The notes under the pieces: model-generated
What the model saw: only the letters and a program-made list of their open reading frames with translations
Databases searched by the model: none
Told to the model about the DNA's origin: nothing
Shown here: piece by piece, positions 60,019-64,000 of the stretch
Numbering within the stretch: the stretch's first letter is position 1
How the letters are laid out: the number at the start of each line of letters is the position of its first letter
Assembly: GCA_963542845.1 (NCBI GenBank)
Contig: CAUTZA010000006.1
Span: forward strand, 1 to 64,000
Direction of reading: 5' to 3'
DNA from: JABCPO02 sp963542845
GTDB lineage: Bacteria; Bacillota; Clostridia; TANB77; CAG-508
Length of the DNA stretch: 64,000 nucleotides
Made by a program: the position numbers and the translations under genes

Positions 60019-62367
60019 ATGAATATAGAAGAACTAAAGAGACAATTAAAAGAACAAGGAATAACAGAAGAAGATTTAAAGAAAGATAAAGAAAAGAATA
60101 AGAGTAAAGAGAAAGAAAAAAATAAAGTTCAAGAAGTAGATGAAGAAATAAAAACTAATGCCAAAAAGTCTGATGTTCAAGAAACAGAAGAAAATCAAAA
60201 AAAATATATTGAAGAAGTATTAGATGAAAAAATAGCTAAGACTTTAAATCAAAATATAAGACATGTAAGAAATGTACTTAAAATGATAGAAGAAGGAAAT
60301 ACAATCCCATTTATCGCGAGATATAGGAAAGAAGAAACAGGTGGTATGAGTGATGAAGTTTTAAGAGAATTTGAACAAATCTTAAAACAATATACAAACC
60401 TTCTACAAAGAAAAGAAGAAGTAGCAAGACTTATAGACGAACAAGGAAAACTTACAGAAGAATTATTAAATGATATAAAAACGGCAGAAACATTATCAAA
60501 AGTAGAAGATATATACAGACCATATAAGGGGAAGAAAAAAACAAGGGGATCTGAAGCTAGAAGAAAAGGACTAGAAGATTTAAGTAAATATATTTTAGAA
60601 GGAAATAGTTTAGAAAACATATTAAAAAGAGCAGAAGAGTTTTTAACAGAGGAAGTTGAAACAATAGAAGATGCAATACAAGGCGCAAAAGATATAATAG
60701 CAGAAGATATATCAGACAGTGCAGATATAAGAGAAATAGTAAAAAATGTATATAATAAAGAAGCAGAAATCGTAAGTACAAAGGGAAAAGAAGAAGATGA
60801 AAGACAAATATATAAGATGTACTATGATTTTAAAGATACTATTTCAAAAATACCAAGCCATAGATATCTTGCGATAACAAGAGGAGAAACAGAAAAGAAA
60901 CTAGATGTAAAACTTGTACTTGATGAAGAAAAATTAGTTCAAGATATAATAAAAGAGGTTATAAAAGATAATAATAATATATCATATGAATATATAGAAG
61001 AAGTAGTAAAAGATTCGTTCAAACGACTTATAAAACCATCTGCTGAAAGAGAAATAAGACAAGAAGTAAAAGAAAGATCAGATGAATATGCAATAAATGT
61101 ATTTGGAGATAACTTAAAAGAATTATTATTACAATCACCAATGAAGAATATAAGGATTCTTGGATTTGATCCAGGATTCAGAAATGGAAGCAAACTTGCA
61201 TGTATAGATGAAAATCGGAAAATACCTAGAAGGTAAAATTGTAAGTGTAACAATGCCAAATGATGATATTGAAAAAGGCAAAAAAGAAATAGAAGAACTA
61301 ATAAACAAAAATAATATAGATATTGTTGCAATAGGTAATGGAACAGCATCAAGAGAAAGTGAAAAAGTAGTAAGTGAGATTATAAAAGGAAAAAATGTAA
61401 AATATATTATAGTAAATGAAGCAGGAGCATCTGTATATTCTGCATCAAAATTAGGAGCAGAAGAATTCCCAGATGTAAATGTAAGTATAAGAGGGGCGAT
61501 ATCAATAGCAAGAAGACTACAAGACCCATTATCAGAACTTGTAAAAATAGAACCAAAAGCAATAGGAGTAGGACAATACCAACATGATGTAAATCAAACT
61601 AAATTAGAAGAAAGATTATACAATGTTGTAGAAGACACAGTAAATAAGGTAGGAGTAGACTTAAATACAGCAACATTCTCACTTATCTCATATGTAGCAG
61701 GGATATCTAAAAAACAAGCAAAAGCAATAGTTAAATATAGAGAAGATAACCGGAAAATATCTAGAAAGAAAAGAACTTTTAAAAGTATCTGGAGTAGGAG
61801 AAAAAGCATTTACACAAGCAGCAGGATTTTTAAGAATTTATGATGGAAAAAACAGTATAGAAATGACAGGAATTCACCCAGAAAGTTATGAACTAGCTAA
61901 AAAGATACTAGAATATGTTGGAGAAACTGAAGAAAGTTTAAAAGATAAAAAGAAAAAGGAAGAGACAATAGAAAAAGTACTAAAATTAGATAAAGATAAG
62001 CTTTTAAAAGAAGAACAATTTAAAGAATATGGAAAATATGAAATAGAAGATACAATAAAAGAACTTGTAAAACCAGGGATAGATATAAGAGAAGAATTAC
62101 AAAAACCAATACTTAGAAACGATATATTAGAATTTGAAGATATACAAGTAGGAATGGAGCTAGAAGGAACAGTAAGAAATGTAGCGGCATTTGGCGCGTT
62201 TGTAGATATAGGAATACATGATGACCGGACTTGTACATATATCTGAAATGAGTGAAAAGTTTGTAAAAGATCCTAAAGACATAGTAAAAGTAGGAGATAT
62301 AGTAAAAGTTAAGGTTATAGAAAAAGACTTAGATAGACAAAAAATTAAATTAAGTATGAAAATATAG
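60019..62367 (+). CDS. tex: Tex-type S1 RNA-binding transcription accessory protein (three +1 shifts)
   Basis: 781 aa restored. A Lys/Glu-rich N-terminal extension of ~60 residues, not usual for Tex, is followed by the helical Tex core (VLKMIEEGNTIPFIARYRKE, EDIYRPYKGKKKTRGSEARR), a YqgF-like domain (ILGFDPGFRNGSKLACID), HhH (VSGVGEKAFTQAAGFLRI) and S1 domains. CGG 61216 (aat-c-gga, DENGKYLEGKIVSVTMP), 61751 (aac-c-gga, EDNGKYLERKELLKVSGVG) and 62226 (gac-c-gga, DDGLVHISEMS, in the S1 beta-barrel) shift the frame. Normal Arg codon cga occurs at 61024, showing that CGA is read as usual. Confidence 0.94.
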
Positions 62368-62400
62368 TAAAATAAAAAAAGAAAAGTAAGAAGGTATGCA

Positions 62401-63063
62401 ATGAAAAATATTAAAATAAAATTTAAAGAGATACTGCCAGTAATAGCAGTATTTCTAGTGATAATAGTATCTGTAATATATATGATAAATTATTTTCAAA
62501 CATTAGAAAAAAAATACAATGAAGGAAAAAAGAAACAAGAAAACGTTGCAGAGATTTCTAAAGTTATCGAAAAAGTACTAGTTGCAAATATGGTACTTTC
62601 AGATAAGGAATATGAAGCAGAAGAAAAAATTGAGCAAATAACAAAAGATACAAATAAGTCTAATGAAGAAAAAGAACAAGCTAAAAAAGAAGTATTAGAA
62701 GAATTAAAAAATAATCCAAGCAGCGAAAATAGGACAACGATATTAGAATATCAAGTAAAAGTTACTGATAAGGATATTGTAGAAGAAATTACATATTATG
62801 TAAGAAGTAAAAATGAAGAGATTATAAAAAAAGAAAAAGAAAAATACAAAAATAGTAACACATACAAACTTATAGAAGAAAAAAATAACAAAGGAGTTGA
62901 AGAACTAAAATACAGGGTTATAAGTAACATAGGTAAAACAACAGGAGAAATAATAACAGTATTAAATGGACTTATGAGTAACAATAAGTTTAATTTTACA
63001 ATGTCAGATAGCAACCAAATTAAAGAAACAAATGCAGACAGCGACCTTAAAAAATTACAATAA
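62401..63063 (+). CDS. Hypothetical membrane-anchored coiled-coil protein
   Basis: 220 residues: one N-terminal transmembrane helix (ILPVIAVFLVIIVSVIYMI), then a long Glu/Lys helical region. Not recognised. The frame is intact, no CGG. It follows tex by 33 bases and may share its transcript. Confidence 0.55.
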   Translation: MKNIKIKFKEILPVIAVFLVIIVSVIYMINYFQTLEKKYNEGKKKQENVAEISKVIEKVLVANMVLSDKEYEAEEKIEQITKDTNKSNEEKEQAKKEVLEELKNNPSSENRTTILEYQVKVTDKDIVEEITYYVRSKNEEIIKKEKEKYKNSNTYKLIEEKNNKGVEELKYRVISNIGKTTGEIITVLNGLMSNNKFNFTMSDSNQIKETNADSDLKKLQ

Positions 63064-63081
63064 CCTTTTAATAATAACCAT

Positions 63082-63110
63082 TTTACAAAAGGAAGAAAGT
63101 GTTGTATACT
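63082..63110 (+). promoter_or_regulatory. Sigma-A promoter of the small cassette
   Basis: TTTACA (63082-63087), 17 bases, TATACT (63105-63110). Confidence 0.65.
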
Positions 63111-63167
63111 AGTTATGAACAAAAAAGAGTGATACTTAAAATTTAATTAAAATTTAAGGAGGAAAAA

Positions 63168-63338
63168 ATGAGCAAGCATGAACATGAAGAATTCCTGAGC
63201 CCCCAAGAAATCCGGGAAATGTACGGATTAGAGGAGGATGAAGATCTAGTGCAATTTATAAAAGAGGTGAACAGAGGACATAAAAGTAAGATTATCATTA
63301 TAACTCAGCCGGGAGAAGGTGATTATTATGAAGATTAG
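63168..63338 (+). CDS. Small hypothetical protein with in-frame CGG
   Basis: 56 residues, MSKHEHEEFLSPQEIREMYG then an acidic helix and TQPGEGDYYED. The base composition is visibly richer in G+C at the start (ctg-agc-ccc, atc-cgg) than the rest of the window. CGG 63213 (atc-cgg-gaa) is in frame and is read through; skipping C would destroy the reading frame. Strong SD AAGGAGG. It overlaps the next gene by 11 bases. Probably acquired; function unknown. Confidence 0.65.
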   Translation: MSKHEHEEFLSPQEIREMYGLEEDEDLVQFIKEVNRGHKSKIIIITQPGEGDYYED

Positions 63339-63696
63339 TATTGAAAAGGCGGTTGAGATCACAGACACTTGTCTGTGTTGCAACACAATTAAAGAAATAC
63401 AAAAAGAACTGGAAGACTATAATCGGAAAAATAATACTAATTATACTATAGAAATGCAATATATGTGCTACACTACAACTAACTGTGGTGTTTGTAATAT
63501 GGTTAAAAACTTAATAAGTGCACAGAACCTAAAAATTTGTATTAAGGAATCGGATGAAAATGATGTAGATTACTTAATACAAAATAAAATAAGTACATTC
63601 CCAGTTTTACGAATTAAAGCAGGAGAAAAAAATGAATTTATCTCAGGTAAGACTGTAGGAGAGTTTATTGCATCAAACTTAAATATGTTTAAATAA
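63328..63696 (+). CDS. Thioredoxin/glutaredoxin-like protein with in-frame CGG
   Basis: 122 residues. The C-terminal ~80 form a thioredoxin-like domain: YTTTNCGVCNMVKNLISAQ (CxxC), then ISTFPVLRIKAGE with the cis-Pro, and ISGKTVGEF. The N-terminal ~40 residues (KISIEKAVEITD ... ELEDYNRKNNTNYTIE) resemble the 44-residue protein at 63842. CGG 63424 (aat-cgg-aaa) is in frame, aligned to Phe in that relative, and is not shifted: skipping C meets a TAG within ten codons. It has the same local context as true shift sites (aat-c-gga-aa). ATG 63328 chosen over GTG 63319. Confidence 0.75.
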   Translation: MKISIEKAVEITDTCLCCNTIKEIQKELEDYNRKNNTNYTIEMQYMCYTTTNCGVCNMVKNLISAQNLKICIKESDENDVDYLIQNKISTFPVLRIKAGEKNEFISGKTVGEFIASNLNMFK

Positions 63697-63697
63697 A

Positions 63698-63737
63698 AGA
63701 AAAGGCTTTAAGAACTATTAGTTTTTAAAGCTTTTTT
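63698..63737 (+). terminator. Rho-independent terminator
   Basis: AAAGGCTTTAAGAAC-TATTA-GTTTTTAAAGCTTTTTT. Confidence 0.8.
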
Positions 63738-63841
63738 ATATATGTAATAAAATATGTTTACAAATTTCTTAAATTATGTTAACATATATGTGAGATTAAA
63801 AATAATTAATTTTTAAATTTAAAAATTAAGGAGGTGTTACC

Positions 63842-63976
63842 ATGGGACCGATTTATATTACTATAAGCGAAGCGATAGATCTGATGGATTTACCATCAGA
63901 TACTGAAGAACAAGTAGTAAGAAATGAGCTTGAAAAATATAATTTTAAAAATAATACTCAGTATATATTAAATTAA
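63842..63976 (+). CDS. Small hypothetical protein related to the thioredoxin-like N-terminus
   Basis: 44 residues behind AAGGAGGTG: MGPIYITISEAIDLMDLPSD ... ELEKYNFKNNTQYILN. Its second half matches the segment ELEDYNRKNNTNYTIE of the gene at 63328, and its first strand matches ISIEKAVEI. It therefore looks like a stand-alone copy of that N-terminal module. Function unknown. Confidence 0.6.
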   Translation: MGPIYITISEAIDLMDLPSDTEEQVVRNELEKYNFKNNTQYILN

Positions 63977-64000
63977 AAAATAATATATATTATACAAAGG

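Overview
The window is AT-rich (roughly 70-75% A+T by eye), uses strong AGGAGG-type ribosome binding sites, and carries Firmicutes-style operons (rsmH-ftsL-murE-mraY-ftsW-murG, relA-MBL-hisS, rpsB-tsf), a 6S RNA, 2-oxoacid:ferredoxin oxidoreductase, a class III RNR-like protein and a type IV pilus cluster. This points to an anaerobic member of the Bacillota, probably an uncultured gut-type Clostridia. No genus can be named from the sequence.

The dominant feature is a translational oddity. Twenty-eight genes, most of them housekeeping, are broken by single +1 frame changes. I listed every CGG triplet on the plus strand by eye. Every break coincides with an in-frame CGG codon whose last two bases begin a conserved glycine codon, so the gene reads NNN-C-GGN where homologues read NNN-GGN. 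I count 74 such sites: 69 CGGA, 4 CGGT, 1 CGGG, 0 CGGC. Skipping the C (or reading CGGN as a four-base glycine codon) restores full-length RadA, RecJ, RelA, HisS, TopA, GatB, FtsW, RsmH, Tex, PorA, PorB and others. It often restores a catalytic glycine (RadA Walker A, PorB GDGG, RecJ GDYDADG). Single genes hold up to seven sites. All sites are in codon phase, 62/74 follow a pyrimidine-ending codon and 31/74 follow CTT, although the genome prefers A-ending codons. Random sequencing error or pseudogene decay does not explain this. I propose that CGG acts here as a +1 frameshift or quadruplet-glycine signal. In-frame CGG appears as ordinary Arg only four times, in two loci that look compositionally different (8946-9731 and 63168-63696).

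Layout: 1-491 end of comEA; 497-678 6S RNA (minus); 907-8734 prepilin-like Ig-repeat protein and a pilM/N/O-type cluster; 8946-9731 laccase-domain protein; 9900-15688 beta-CASP hydrolase, GH15 glucoamylase-like enzyme, radA; 15698-18656 two VanW proteins; 19165-20813 rpsB-tsf; 20873-23935 porCDAB; 24211-29589 rsmE, glycosyltransferase, NrdD-like protein; 29692-30250 rpsT and tRNA-Gly(TCC); 30643-33238 second laccase-domain protein, secreted protein, Fic; 33228-39866 division and cell-wall cluster; 39929-45132 topA, gatB, lemA, htpX; 45286-48647 small and partly decayed accessory genes, Nudix, RNA methylase; tRNA-Arg(TCT); 48927-56491 recJ, relA, MBL, hisS, ymdB; 56739-59018 paired glycosyltransferase-like genes; 59028-62367 prs, tex; 63168-63976 a small cassette of different composition.

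In the feature list, a shifted gene is given as one CDS from start to final stop. Its CGG positions are in the evidence, and lengths assume one skipped base per site.
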